Shown piece after piece: positions 22,833 to 35,525 of a DNA stretch of 64,000 nucleotides. The notes under the pieces were generated by a model, which was not told the DNA's origin, ran no database searches, and worked only from the letters and a program-made list of their open reading frames with translations. Source of the DNA: Didymella arachidicola (taxonomy: Eukaryota; Ascomycota; Dothideomycetes; Pleosporales; Didymellaceae). Made by a program: the position numbers and the translations under genes. The first letter of the stretch is position 1; each line of letters opens with the position of its first letter. The stretch covers positions 1,550,001 to 1,614,000 of the forward strand of contig CM049994.1 in the NCBI GenBank assembly GCA_016630955.3. The letters run 5' to 3'.

Positions 22833-23251
22833 ATGGCGACCGCAGACGAGCGTGAGCTTCAGATCAACCCCATTGTTGCTACCAGCGTGCAGCACAATAC
22901 TCAGGTACGCCTTTCCTCACCTACCACAAAACCTCCTGCACACGCTCCAAGCCAATACCACAGCTGTACTGACATTTGATGGATCAGGTCACATCCAACA
23001 TTCGTAATCTTACCGCCTCTCTCTTCGGTGTCGCCGCCGGTACACTCGGTCTCGAATCATACCCAGGCTTCCTCTTCTATCTGATTGCCTCATTCGTGGT
23101 CTCGGCACTGTTGTTTGTTCTCAAGGCAGAGGGGCAACCTGGGAAATACTACTACAAACCGCTCGGTGATATGTGGTTAGGGGATGTTTTCGGCGGACTG
23201 AGTGGATTCGTGCTTACATGGACACTGTTCTATGGGCTGGTCAGGGCGTGA
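22833..23251 (+). CDS. EMC6: ER membrane protein complex subunit 6
   Basis: Small subunit of the EMC insertase, which places tail-anchored and multipass proteins in the ER membrane. Exons 22833-22904 and 22988-23251 are joined over an 83-nt intron that ends gatcag. The product is 111 aa, normal for the family. The conserved core is visible: NIRNLTASLFGVAAGTLGLE, a second helix FYLIASFVVSALLFVL, and the terminal GDVFGGLSGFVLTWTLFYG, giving three membrane segments. The N-terminal 24 residues, encoded by exon 1, are cytosolic and variable. Confidence 0.93.
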
Positions 23252-24347
23252 GGCTCAAAGGATCAGAACGAGCTTGAGACAAGGCATGTGGAGTACCAGG
23301 AGGAGATGCTGCAGATATTATGAAGCGTCTGATTGTTTGGAAAGCTTGTCGGCTTGTGTGCTGTTCGATAGGATACCCAGAAATAGCGGACCACTGAAAT
23401 TCCCCCGGCTGGATAAGCGCCCCCACAAGGTCTTCTTGCGTCACGATAGAGCAGCAAGAACCGTATCACTGGCCGTTCAGCGGGTTCTCGTGAGCGTCGG
23501 TGGTTTATGAAGGCTTTGTTGACTGTTCCTGCATTCACGAGCTCTCCATCAGGCCTCAGGGCCAACATTACTTCTTAAGGTACTAGCTGCAAAGGCAGAG
23601 CCTACAACTCGATATCGCGGATCAATGTGAGCATTTTTTGACATCGTGGTGTACTGTCAATACGTCCATACGTCCAAATGACTGTTGGCCGTGTCCGTTG
23701 CACAGCGTGTATAGCTATGCGGTGCCGTTCAAGCTCACACTGGATCTTGGTCTGCGTTCATGGACGAACAGCAGCTTGCTAGCATCAGCTCCATAACTGT
23801 ACGCAGGTAGAAAGACCAACCGAGACTGAATTCGAGCTCAATTTGTAACATGGTGATTACTTGCAGTTTGAAAGGGTTCGAGGTCGTGCTTGCCCCGAGA
23901 GAACGGTATGCGGTGTTTACCACTGAACTAGCGCTTTCTTCTCGGCCTCATTCCGTCCCTCATCTCCAACCTCATCTCAAACTCGGCACCATCTTGATTG
24001 ACAACACTCGACACAATGCGACGCGAGAACGCTCCAAACAAGTCCAATGCCCGCCGCCATGATCTAACCATCTGGAATGCGGCCTGAAGCACCACCCATC
24101 AGAGAAGCAACCACAAAAGCAATTAGACGCGGCTTCCTCGACTCGTCTTCGATCCGGCAATCCCATCAAACAAAGGCAGACAAACACTGCACATACTAGC
24201 AATATTGCGAGTCGAATGATGCTGCATTCGCTGAGAGAGATCCTCTACAGCCATACGCAGCCAAAACCACTGAATGAAACGCCAGAACCAGAGTAGAGAT
24301 TCACAAACACATCAGAAACCACATCAATTGTACCCGCCTTCTTCGTA
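23252..24347. other. Intergenic between EMC6 and zinc-finger gene
   Basis: 1.1 kb between convergent 3' ends; no supportable gene or repeat was seen. Confidence 0.5.
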
Positions 24348-25254
24348 CTAAGAACTCTTGTTCCTCTCTGGCACATGCGAGATGTTGTGCCTCTTCCGGA
24401 GATGGACCTTTAGCCCATCTGATCGAATGTAGCGCTTCTCGCAGCCTGGCATAGGGCAGATATACTTCGTCTTTTCTTTCCCGGAACCAATGCAGTTCTG
24501 TGACTTGAGGTGTCGGGTCATATTGCCAACAGCATGGACGCCGGTCAGTACCGTCCCGCAATCATACGGACAAGGAACGACGTTCTCGGCCGCGCTCCCA
24601 GTCTGCCGTCCTGGCGAGTAAGGATCGGCCGATGAGCCTGGTATCGAAGAGCCACTAGCAGACCATGTACTCGATGAAGTGTAACCTGAAGTGGTGTCTT
24701 CATTCCTGATCAACGGCATTAGCATCTTTCTCTGTTCTGGCTAAGGCTACGTACATCCTCGACGCGACCGGTGGTGGGTGAGGGTTTGCGTACGTTACTG
24801 GAGATGTCACGTAGCGCGAGTGCAGTACATCTTGACTCACAGGCTCCGCTTGCGATTGCTGAGCATACGTCCATGGCTGAGCTCTGCGAGTTGTCAGTCA
24901 CATGAATCGTCTTCGGTCTTTCTCGACCGCCACATACGGTTGGGAATAATGCGAGGCTGCGTTGTCGTATGGAGTAGCCTGGTAGCCCGGCGGGTACGTG
25001 CCCGTAGAAGTTGACGTTCCTTGTACAAATGGTAGGGCAGATGCATCATGGCCGCCATAAATGTATTGTAAGCTGTTGCTGCGACCATCCTGGGGTGATT
25101 GCGGGTGGTATGGTACACCAGGCTGTGGGTACGACTGGGTACTTCGGCTGGGGTACCCGCATGACGAATGAGGATAGGTACCACTGTTCTGACCTCTGTA
25201 GCATTGTTGTGACCAGTTGCCTTGGTAAGCTCCTCCTGCGTTGCTATAAGACAT
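24348..25254 (-). CDS. C2H2-type zinc-finger protein
   Basis: Probable nucleic-acid-binding regulator of unknown target, 267 aa. Exons on the minus strand are 25254-24938, 24883-24755 and 24705-24348; introns are 54 nt (gtatgt donor) and 49 nt (gtacgt donor). The first two thirds is Tyr/Gln/Pro/Ser-rich low complexity (SYPQPGVPYHPQSPQDG and similar), as in fungal transcription factors. Two finger-like units sit at roughly residues 192-258. The first is CPYDC...HLKSQNC, C-x3-C with a Cys as last ligand. The second is a standard CPMPGC...HLRKRH. I chose the third-exon acceptor at 24706 because the other AGs lead to stop codons. Confidence 0.75.
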
Positions 25255-28200
25255 GATGCTAACGTAGAAGCCCGAGCCGTAAGGCTGACAGGAACGTTCG
25301 AGTGGTGATGAAGCTCAAGTGTGCTGCCTGTTATTGCCGCAAGAACTCCAAGTCAGGATAATCCCGCGCAAACGTTGCCACAACCACGGTTCTCGACTGC
25401 AATCAACAAGGTACTGAAACACATCAGACTGACGCACATAAAGACAAATGGACCATAGACCGACCTGTGTGGAGCCAAATGGCAAGACTGTATGTCTTGA
25501 ACCGCTTTCAGTTCGAGAATAGCCGACAAATACCTTGGTTGTGGATCATATATCTGTGTGGAAGGCAGATGCTCTGAGGCACAGCTCCAGGATCGCCTGC
25601 AAGCGTTCACTCATCAATGGTTCCAGATGACCACACCTGCATTCTGCTGTGCCCCCTCGCAATTTCAAGCGTGTGGTAAGGCCCGAGTATGCCCTCCGCA
25701 ACTGGCATCGCATGCAAACTTTCGACGAGAGAGCCAACATACACGCAAAGTGTCTGCCGACCTATACGCAATGAGACCTTTGCGTGCACGGAGACTGTCG
25801 CACAGCATAAACATAAGCCTGCTGCAACTTCACACGACCCACATTGAAAGCCTCGTCACGCGCGAATGGGACGAGGCTTTCGATGTGGACAGGGCCGCCT
25901 GTTCGAAGGAATGTCTCGCTTCCGGGCACCAAGTAATCGACTCCGCAACAGTACTGTCACGCCATTGCTCTACCCAGTAACTGTGTCACACTTCACTCAG
26001 ATTTTACTCCCAAGTTCACCTGGTGGTGACTAACAGATACTCCAACTGAGTTATGCCCATCCACAAGCGGAATTCTGAGATCGCATTGCATACTGATCGA
26101 AGTTGACGGCTTTACAATGATACCTTGTATGTGTTCTCAACCTGCAGAGCGACACACGATCTGTGCTGAAGTCAGATTCTGCGCCTTCTGAAGTTCGCGA
26201 CAAATATGAAGGAGCAGTAATCCAAGCCTAGGGTCTCATCAGGACCACCCTAGGACGATCGTCCACTATTAGGCAAACCACCTCTAGCAGCACATTCACC
26301 GGAAGAACCGCTATCAGATGCGAAGAGTCTCTCGACCTTACGTCTTAGGAGAGCCGAACTTTGCGCCAGTCAATGCATCAAAAGGCCTTCCCTGTATCGG
26401 CCGGTGTATAACCATTAATGCTAGATGTTCATGGCCCCGGCAGCTTCATACGCTTTACCGAACACGATTTTCGGCCCGTTCAGAATGCAGCCGGCAACCA
26501 GGACGACTCACAGGTCGATTGCATTAGTTCTCCGTGGCCGACTCGAGGTTGCTGCAGCCCCTTGCGCGGCGGTTATGTACTCCCAGCGCTTAGTGCGGCG
26601 CAGTCACCATGCGGCGAAACCATGGAGATGCGTTTAAGAATGACCAACCACCATGTTTGCACCGCAAGCCAAAGGGTGGCCCTGGGTACCAACGTATCGC
26701 TCGCTGTCGTTCCGCACGATACCGTGCAGCGTGTGGGTCATGCACATGTTTTGCTGGATTCTCAGCAAGGTATAAGCTACTGCGCTTGGAGGCGCAGTAG
26801 TGCTCCTAGAAAGTGCCCGTTCGAGCCATCCTTCCCCAACAGAGGACAATCACAAAAGATACCAACAGGAGCCCTACCAGCAATGGGTCATCTGACTACG
26901 TGGCCAGAGCGTACATCAACTCCTTCGGATTTCTTCCGGTAGACCTGGCAGTACGTCACTAAGGAAACCTGAGGCGGGGTCTTTCGAATTTCTGATTATT
27001 GAAAACTGGATGCTGGGCGACCCCCTAATCTCCATGCACGCTTGTGTAACAGTGTTGCGTCATAGTGCTTTTGCACGAGCGTGTTTCTACCTACATGCAT
27101 CACCTTGGAAGCATGTAGCGACAGCAAACTTCAGCTTACGCTGTGTCACTCATGCTTGGAAATTTCCACTCCGTTCAATCATCCTCATTCGCTGCGTTTC
27201 ACCTGACAGCTTCAATATCTCCACAGCCTCGCCAATCACACAGAGGTGAAAGAAGCGGTGAGCTTTGCTTTGACACACACCAGTATCTGCACGTCGAGTT
27301 CGTTCGCCCGCAACGAACTCATAGCCTTGCGAAAGACGCGAAGCTCACCGGTTTCTTACACGCGTCTTCCGGTAGGTATATCAAACACTATACACTGGAG
27401 ATCCGGCGGTCTGAATTGCCCGTGTCACTATTGATTGCCAAAGATGGACACGTGTGCAGTAATCTGGCGACACCTTCCAGATCTGCAGGATCTCGCATGC
27501 CGAGCCCGTCAGCCTTAACAATGCCTAGCCTTTGCCTCGATTCGAGATCTCGTCTGGAGATCGCATGCGTCAAGCATGTCCCACGATAGTTGTCGAGAGC
27601 TCAGAACTCGTTTCGGTGCCGACAGGAATGGTTTGACATGTCTCTGATCACCACAGCTGTCAGAGACGGAGTCATCTCCGTGTCCTACCCCCACACTGCG
27701 ACTATCCATTGGCAGTGGCGATCGATGCGTCTAGTCATCATATTCGCTGGCCTGAGGCCCGGTACGAACATGGTTGTGGTACTATCGATCTTGTCGCCCT
27801 CTATGCTGCTGCAGATGAGCAGCTGTGGCCGGCAAATCCAACTGTCCAGACGTGGTCTGGCAATTTTCGAATATGCTCAAAATCTGCCAGCTGAGATGGG
27901 ACACTTGAGTCATTTCACGGACTTGGAATGGCATGGAGTATAGGATTGCTAGGGTGAGAATCCGAAGCATGGCATTCAGCTTTGGAGAACGCAGGAAGAC
28001 TTGGAGGAGGGATATATGACGATCTACAGTTGCGGAAGCAGTGGCAAATCATTTTGCGCACACCACGTGCTGGAGGTGAGTGCCATAAAAAATCACGTCG
28101 AGAGTGAAACATGATGCGTACCGTTACCGACCCATCACAGACATGTGTGGCTGACAGGAATAAGACTGAACATCCCATATTCGATATTTTGAAATGGTTT

Positions 28201-28477
28201 TTGCCCTTGCGCTTGCATGATTACGCTTCGGTCATACTATAAATTGCCACGCTAGGGTACTTGTTTAGTAGCTTCTTGCATAATTGCTCTAGCAAACGCT
28301 TTTTTCCAAGCGTTAATTCACTATGCCCAATGTTAGAGAAGGACTTGAGGATCCTTCTAGCTTATAGGAAGACTCCGCCTCGTCATTGGTCCTCTCGATG
28401 AGGCGTATGGTACTCACGGCCTTGATCTGGCCCGGCTTTGCGCTTCTTGAGTTCCAGAGACAGATCGATTGGCTGCG
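25255..28477. other. Long gene-poor interval
   Basis: 3.2 kb with only short frames on both strands (for example 26418-26942 plus, 27143-27589 plus). None shows a domain, signal peptide or plausible exon join. A 9-bp perfect hairpin (26777-26785 with 26792-26800) is the only structure noted. Confidence 0.45.
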
Positions 28478-28552
28478 TTAGAGGATTTCGGGTGAGCATG
28501 ACAAGAGCCGAGCTTCTGCGTACACTTTTCGACAAGTTGCAAGGAAGTTGAC
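28478..28552 (-). pseudogene. Fragment with 2EXR/DUF7730-like signature
   Basis: On the minus strand one frame reads VNFLATCRKVYAEARLL before a stop at 28478. This matches the CRxIYxEA...L signature of the fungal 2EXR-like family, also seen intact in the gene at 29839-30658 (LPGVCRQIYVES). No start, LPxELR block or continuing frame was found around it, so it is at best gene debris. Confidence 0.3.
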
Positions 28553-29838
28553 ATGACAAGCTTGCAATGGCGTTCTGCCAGTCTGACGTTCAGATTATCC
28601 GAAAGAACATCCGGAAATTGGTCTACCACAGGACCGACCCGGGCATGTGATGCCAATGGAGATGCGGGCGTAGATGGGGTTCCTCAACTCAGATGATAGG
28701 CGGAAGTATAGTGAAGTCAGGCCTTTGGCATCGAACCCAGCTTCATAACAGAGCAGAGGAGAAAGACGATACACTTACGATGCTTGAGCGTATAAGTCTG
28801 ATGGCTCAACATACCGGTGCCCTTCTCGAGCTCGAATGATATGCCCCCTTTGTCATTGCTTCTGAACTCTCTAAGATATCATGAGGATGGGTTTGGCCAG
28901 TCAGTATGATTAGGGGCTTAGGGTACGCTGTCAATATCTGTGGGGTTCCTTGAAATATCTGCAAGTGATTAGTGTCGTAGCTAAAATCACGAAACGGCCC
29001 CCAAGTGGTCAAATCTTGACATGTGGGAGTCTTGACCATAAAAATTGTCTCAAAGAAGACTATGGCCACCCTCACTATCTAATGGGAATCGGTCTCGGCA
29101 AGAAGATGTGTCAACGTTGGCTCTTAGGCACAGGTATGTTGGTGGGTCGGCCGACTTACCCATAAACGCCACTTAAGGTGATAGTATCTACTGTCCATGA
29201 TTATGTATGATAGAAGAGTCGAGGCGGACTGAATTACTGCGTAACGAACGAGGCTGCAACTTGGCCAAGACATGTCGGGGTCAGAGACACGGATGGGCCG
29301 CACTCCAAGATGACACGGCAGTACCTTTCGACAACCTGTGAGGCAGGAATAGGGAGTGCTATTCAATACAGTATCGGTGGGTCGAAAGATTCGTCCTTGT
29401 ATTGATTGAGCTTCTCGTTGACGAGAACCGACATTGGTTGCGTATATGGGCGCGCCAGCAGGTGCAGATGGCCCTGATCTATCGGTCACTGGGGAAAAGG
29501 TGAACAAGTAGTTTATCTGAGATTGTTTGTATCAAACAATGACAAGAGCGATGAAATAACCGTACATGATACCTGGCCGGAGAGGCGAGGATTATTCTAA
29601 GGGATGCTACAAAACATTGCAAAAAGGCATGGTAAGCCCAAGACCGTCCAAAATAACCCCAGCAAAATGACTTAAGCTTTATTCAGACGCTGATAATCCA
29701 CCAGTATCATACTTGACGGATGGTTCAGTCTGTCAGATCGGTGGAATAGATACAAGAAGCGAGCGTAGCGTGCAAAATCAATGCAATGCGGGAAGTTCAT
29801 GAGGATACCACAAGCGGCACTATGACACCGCATACGCC
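28553..29838. other. Gene-poor interval
   Basis: 1.3 kb, short frames only. No supportable gene or repeat. Confidence 0.45.
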
Positions 29839-30658
29839 TCATGCTGACTGACCATGCCACTCAATGTTCATATCATGACCCTCTGCGTTCTTGATGTCAC
29901 CAATAATCTTCGCCTTAGCCTCTACCCACATTTCGAGCGCAGCTTTGCCCTTATTTTCTGGCGAGCGTCGGATCTCATCGTACTCGCAGAACAACGTCCA
30001 GTTATCGATGCCGATGCGAGAGATGTTGGGAAACTTTGTTCGAAAACTCTTACGGAAGCCGCTGCGGTATAGGCGAGTGTATGTGCGAGGGACGTCGAGA
30101 GATGTGATCAATCGCTTCTGGCCTAAGCAGCGATTTCTAATCCAACGATCAAAGCTCGCTACGCTATGGAACGCGAAGGTATTCAGAGTGTATACATATG
30201 GCGCAGATTCGACGTAGATCTGACGGCAAACTCCTGGTAGCTGAAATGTTGGACGGACGAAGCCCGGTGGGCAGAAGCAATTGGGGTAGAGGGTTCGGAT
30301 ATTGTAGATGTTGCTGACATCCTCCTCTTGGCTCAGATTCTGTATATCAATTCGGTGGTCTCCGAGTGCATACCGCCAAATTTTGTCGCGAAGCTCCCCG
30401 GGAAGGCGCAGCAGAGGTGATTCTGCAGCATTGTGCTTGGCTCTAACATGTAATGAGATAATGAAACTTACACCACGCGGTATAAACTTACAAGTACAGC
30501 AGATCTGATCGACAGGATATAGCGGGATTCAAGAGGCCGTCTTTCCGCTTAAGACCCTTCACAGAGGCGCACTTGCCCTTTACGATTGGTGTTTGTAGAT
30601 GTGGCCTTGCTACAAGGGGCGATAGGTCGCTCTGCTGAGGGTCTTTCCGAGGGGCCAT
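29839..30658 (-). CDS. 2EXR/DUF7730-like protein of unknown function
   Basis: Exons on the minus strand are 30658-30492 and 30442-29839; a 49-nt intron (gtaagt...gttag) joins LLYL to AKHNAAES. The product is 256 aa. The body opens with SPLLRLPGELRDKIWRYALG and has LPGVCRQIYVESAPYVYTLN, then SFDRWIRN. This LPxELRxKIW plus CRQIYxE pattern is typical of a large, expanded fungal family without known biochemical function, distantly F-box-like at the N-terminus. No ATG/GTG/TTG lies in frame between the acceptor and codon 111 of exon 2, so the first exon is needed; its ATG at 30658 starts MAPRKDPQQSD. It is the only intact member in this region. Confidence 0.65.
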
Positions 30659-33600
30659 GAGGGCTGATGTTTAACCGATGAGTTGAACAAAACAAGTGAC
30701 TAGACCAGGAAGACAAATGATTGGAGAAGGATTTTTGGAAACCAGGGGGCTAAGGTCTCATTAATCAGCCATTTGATCGACCTTGTGGATGGGCAGAGTG
30801 GGCGATGAGAATGATCGATTATGATGAAGGTGAAAGGTGATGCTGTCAAAACCTCACCATGCATCTCACTGTAATCAGTGGCTTGTGATTGTTTTGCACT
30901 GAACTTCATACTTCGGCAGACATGTTTAGTTCAAACCTTGGATTCTTCAGGAAAAGATAGTGGCATTTCTTTGATCGCAAGAGTACATACGTTGAGGCAG
31001 CGGACGAAGAACGACTGGTTGGTTGGAGCGTGGGTCCGAAGGTATATATATATAGTATAACAGTAAGCGACCGCAATTTATTCGAAATCGCTAATAAACT
31101 CGACTGCATGGGGCTGGGCTGGGATGAGACCGAAAAGGTGTTCTAGGACGACGGTTTCTACATCCTTATTCTCGGCCTGGTGGCGCAACTCCACCGTTAT
31201 GTGAACACAGTAAGATATTGTGACCAAACTAGACCGTACTTCGATGGTTGTGGAGCCATAGTGTTGATTCATCTACTCAATTTGGCCGTATGGCGAAGGA
31301 AGGGAGTCTTCACGAATTTCGCGTTCTTGCGTAAGTACCGGTGACCGTAATGGATTTGTGCAATCTCTCAGCTTGCTGGTATTGGTAGGCCTTTCGGTTG
31401 TTATGAGCGCTGACTCCCACCAGGAATTTGTTTATTCGATAAGCTGATGTCTCCCGCACAAGGATGAATGTCGGTTTGGCATCGTCAGCTATGTTAGGTC
31501 GCAACTGGCCGTCAGTGCAGAATACGCGCAGAGATCGGCGTTGGAGCAAGAAGGTTCGTTTGTCTGAGGCTCTCATGCGGTTCGCTTACCGCCGCCTTTA
31601 ATCCCTTGCGGCCATCTTCACCTCCCCGTCTTCCCCGCCAATCGAGTGCTTCTGGAGGCACGGATGGGGTGAAGCAGGGCTTACAAGTATTCAGCTACGT
31701 TACAGATATGGTAATAAGAAATCAGAAAGCTCACACAGCAGGTGAAGAGAGCCAGCGTAGACAGCTAAGACACGCTTCCTCCCTAGCATCCAACAACATG
31801 ATCCGATCTCTGTCTCGTAGATCCATTTGATCGGCAAATGAAAATCACGGGATTGGAGAGCGTGACCTCGGATATCCACTACCCTTTTCTTCAATCGTCT
31901 GCTGTGCTGTTCAGTGCATCCTGAATACTGTTTACCTCGAGCCAAAGGGTTCGCCCCGCACCCGTTGCTCGCGTCTTCTCGATATCCGTCACGAGACCAT
32001 TTTGCAATCAGAACGATGTTCGCCTACCAGAACATGTCAATGTACCGACCACAAGAGTTGTCATCCTAGTCTTGAACATCGAGTGGGCACCCGGTAGTGG
32101 TGAGCGTACCTCCTGCTGTGCAATGATTGTCAGGTTGCGATAAATCGATGTTGTACATTTGCTACACTTCGTGTTTTGTCTCTTCAGCTCCAGAGCGAAG
32201 ATTTGGTATGTCAATACGAAAAGTGCTAAATATGTCTCTGGTATAAGACCTAATGCAGGTACCAATACGAGCTGAGCCTCAAGACGCGCGGCCGTGCCAG
32301 CGCAGCATCGATTACAACACAACCTACCAACACTTTCGCAAATACCGGCAATATCTTGGAAGCCACACTCGATTTCTTGGAACAGGTTTGCTTGATGCGC
32401 TCGGAACTCAAAACGCCCTGTTGCAGTTGACCTTAGTCTCCACTTTCGCCACTCATATGTTTCAGCTCCGTTAGCCTAGTCGGCTACTACCTATTTTTGG
32501 TGCATCACGAGTAGACACCGACTTGACCTCACAAACATGCGAGAGCCCAACACACTTCTGCTGCTCTTGTTCCGGACCGCATATCTCTACACAGTCATCA
32601 TTTATATTGCCTGCGCACTTCTAGGTTTCCCGGTCGCCTGGATTGGAGTCACTGCAACCGTAATGGTTGCCATTGGGTCGGAGATGGCCTTCGTGATGAA
32701 CGCAAAAGAAGAGCTCAATGAAGAGAAGGAGTTGAGATACATGGTATGAAGAATCTGCTTGGCGAGGCAGCTGCCTGCAATCGTTCAAGCTCAGAAAGAG
32801 GATAAGAGATGCAGCTTCCACCCCAGGATGTCTTGCGGGGCGATCAACGCCCATGGGCCGGCCATATCTTACCTTCCGACCGCGAACACATCCCCATAAT
32901 CAGGCCGAGGCAATTAAAACTTTGAATGAAGCCCTCCAATAGTTATGGCCTCCACCTTGCGTTCATCACTGTTTGCCTCATACGCGGTAACGATCTGACG
33001 GTGGCATTCCATCGACCCTGGACGCAGATACATGTCATGGGTCTGTACCAGGCAATTGAGGCACGTAAAAGCCCTCTCTCTGCAGCTCTTGCGGAATTCA
33101 AAGCGTGCAAATGATCTATCCATGATGGCAAGCAGTTGCTCGAGTTCCATACTGCCCCAATAACGAATGGATGGTTCTGCAGAGGACGTATGTACTGCAT
33201 ACGAGCAGTGGCGAGACTCGAATTCGGCGAACTGTCAGTAAGGAGAGCATGCTGAAGGCCGAGAACTGCATGGAAAGCTTGTATGGAACCGGCGGCGGTA
33301 TTCGGGCAGTAGTGCGAAGAATGGACGGAAATGGGGAACAGCTCTCTCGGTATCAAAGCTTGAGCCTAGTACTAATTCGTGCCAGCCAATAGGTAATGCA
33401 TCGAGTGCTACAGACCAGCTGACTTACCGAGATCAAGGAAGATGCCAAGAAGAGGCATGATAGCAGTGCGGGCGGTTGACGATACACGAGATGGCAGAGG
33501 AACTGGCTCGAAGGAGCGGATGAGTTTTATAATTGCAAGAAGTAACAAACGAGAGTGAAGGCAGGTCCTAGCAACAGGTGAAGTGTGTGAAAGAGCGGTG

Positions 33601-33767
33601 AAGCAATTGCAACAACGATCCAAATGAAGGAGGTAGCAACAGGGAGGATGGACGTGTACTCTATCGGCAGTTGCGATACTCATCCACAGCCAGTCTAAAT
33701 GACCTCTCTTGCTCAATCGCGCGTCTCGTGCCCTCTGGTAGTTGGGCCGCGTCGCCTGCCTCAATGC
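30659..33767. other. Gene-poor accessory interval with uncertain frames
   Basis: 3.1 kb. On the minus strand 31078-31945 has several consecutive frames of 64-88 codons (for instance one with FILVRETSAYRINKFLVG) that could be exons of one small unknown gene, but no consistent splice path was found. A 70-codon plus-strand frame at 32537 is listed separately. The rest shows nothing. Confidence 0.4.
32537..32749 (+). CDS. Possible small membrane protein, 70 aa
   Basis: A self-contained frame from ATG to TGA. The first 55 residues include two hydrophobic stretches (LLLLLFRTAYLYTVIIYIAC and FPVAWIGVTATVMVAIG), followed by a charged tail KEELNEEKELRYMV. That order, two helices then an acidic/basic tail, is membrane-protein-like, but no family is recognised. 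It may also be an exon of a larger or decayed gene. Low confidence. Confidence 0.25.
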   Translation: MREPNTLLLLLFRTAYLYTVIIYIACALLGFPVAWIGVTATVMVAIGSEMAFVMNAKEELNEEKELRYMV

Positions 33768-34667
33768 TCACTCGACCGCAGCCCTGACAGGGAATGTGCC
33801 CTCCACACATTCATTGCAAGCTTCGCAATGCCAGAAGCTTGCTGAGAAGCATCGCTTGCATGCCCAACAATTCCTGACTCTGTTGTTTCGAACCCACTTC
33901 TTCTTGCAGAAACAGAAATGCGTATCGCCATCTTTGACAGCCTGCTGTACTAGATTTAGCGCGGCCTCAATTCTCGCGTCGCTACCAGGTCGGCTCCTTG
34001 CAAGCAACTGTCTGATGCCTTGAACAGCGACATCATCGCCTGGACGCGGAAGGTGTGCTGAGTCAGCCAGGCCTTCGACTTCCGTCGGGCCCAGGACGTG
34101 AGCGATACCAGGTCGGCGTTGCCATGCATCCGGTGATATATGTGTAACTATAGCGAAAACGGTACCCACCATGTGATGGAAGAGCCCGATACGACTGAAG
34201 ACTTCCAGGGATTGACGATCCTTCTTGAGGTAGATCTCAAAGCACTGCGAGCGGCTTTCGATCACGTTGATAGCGTTCAAGATCCTTGAGAATGTAGTCT
34301 CAAAGCCGTTGTACTTGTTGTCACAAACGTGCTTCCAGTTCTGCTTGTCTGGATCTTCCCAATCGTCGTCGCCGTTGTCAGCGTGCTCCAACCACTTCAA
34401 TTCGGACGTGTTTGCGTCGAAGCCAGAACAGAAACACCTGATGGTGCACGCTTCGCCAGCTTGGAAGTAAGCACACTTCGTATCGCTGCAAAGCTGATCA
34501 TGGCAGTCGCAGCCATAATTCGGTGCGCTCGGGCGGTTTGGGAAGAGCTGTACTGCGTTAGAGTCATAATCTGTGCGTGTTTGATTAGGCCATAGAACCT
34601 CAGTGATCAGAGCGGGAGATGCGTCGCCGCTCTGCTCCGCATCGACTGCAGGCGACGGGCTTCTCAT
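33768..34667 (-). CDS. Cys-rich protein of unknown function
   Basis: Uninterrupted 299-aa frame with an acidic, Ser/Pro N-terminus and no signal peptide. It carries two Cys-rich modules. An N-terminal one (about residues 52-84) reads CDCHDQLCSDTKCAYF...CTIRCFC, resembling CXC-type zinc modules. A C-terminal one (about residues 250-290) reads CFCKKKW...CWACKRCF...HCEACNEC, a zinc-ribbon or RING-like spacing. The middle is helical and carries no motif I recognise. The two modules suggest a zinc-binding, perhaps nucleic-acid- or ubiquitin-related protein, but this is inference. It lies alone in the accessory stretch and has normal codon composition. Confidence 0.6.
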   Translation of the reverse strand: MRSPSPAVDAEQSGDASPALITEVLWPNQTRTDYDSNAVQLFPNRPSAPNYGCDCHDQLCSDTKCAYFQAGEACTIRCFCSGFDANTSELKWLEHADNGDDDWEDPDKQNWKHVCDNKYNGFETTFSRILNAINVIESRSQCFEIYLKKDRQSLEVFSRIGLFHHMVGTVFAIVTHISPDAWQRRPGIAHVLGPTEVEGLADSAHLPRPGDDVAVQGIRQLLARSRPGSDARIEAALNLVQQAVKDGDTHFCFCKKKWVRNNRVRNCWACKRCFSASFWHCEACNECVEGTFPVRAAVE

Positions 34668-35525
34668 TCATTTAGGGCACATGGTGCGCTTGGAGCAGAG
34701 TATAACAAGATGGAGCGCGGGATGATGGAGTGGTAGAGAAACGGGAACTCGGGAGAAGAAAGTAACGGCGAGTGCGGCGCTCTAGCCCGAACACGATATC
34801 ACACCTTGGGGCAGCCGTTCAGCACCACGCTCCAGACATGTGTCCCCGAGGTCCGCAAACCACAAAAGCGCCCTCTTTGACCCTGTTCCGTCGGCTGTAA
34901 AAGCACTCAGACTTCCTGGTACGGCCGCAAAGCAAGATTATTAGATGTTCGTGCATCCGTCCATCTTCAGGCGCTGAGGCACAGAAATGAAACGCAACGC
35001 GAGCCGCACTGCAAGTACGCAGATTTTGCATCCGGGAACCCTTTTACGATGTCATCTTTGGTAGTCGTTCTGCGATCCTTCGAATTTTGGACATGGCGAG
35101 GCGCAAGAAAAGCCGACGAGAAGAGTCTAATCACGGGGACACACAGCCTCGGGAGGCAGTGAGGTTACGAATGGGTGACCATTTACGATTAGTCAGAGGC
35201 CCTAGACATCGCAGTGACAGCTATGTTGCGGGCTGTCATTCTGCGACATTTGCGGTCAAAGGGAGCAAGGCGTAGACAATAGAGTGCTGGGGCTTAATTG
35301 GAAAGAATTTGGCCTACCTAAGTTCAAATCAGTTTAGAATTAGCTTAATATCAATCTTAAATCGCCCTTAAGGATAGTTTAAGAGTGACAGGAGTAACAT
35401 GAGGCGCAGGTGTTGACAATTATGTTCTGAACGTGTTCGGAAAACGTTGCATGATGTTGGGTCCATATTGGACCCATGTTGCCGCCTGCTTATGTAAGCT
35501 ATCACGTGTCTCTAGCTCTTTCTGT
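34668..35525. other. Intergenic
   Basis: No supportable gene. In 35280-35440 the sequence is AT-rich with repeated ttaag/cttaa words. The frame of the DUF6594-like gene is open from 35433, so its start could lie there. Confidence 0.45.

Noticed and set aside
26777..26800. Perfect 9-bp hairpin (ctactgcgc...gcgcagtag)
   Set aside because: Short, in a gene-poor region, no T-run after it and no relation to a gene; such hairpins are expected by chance in 64 kb.
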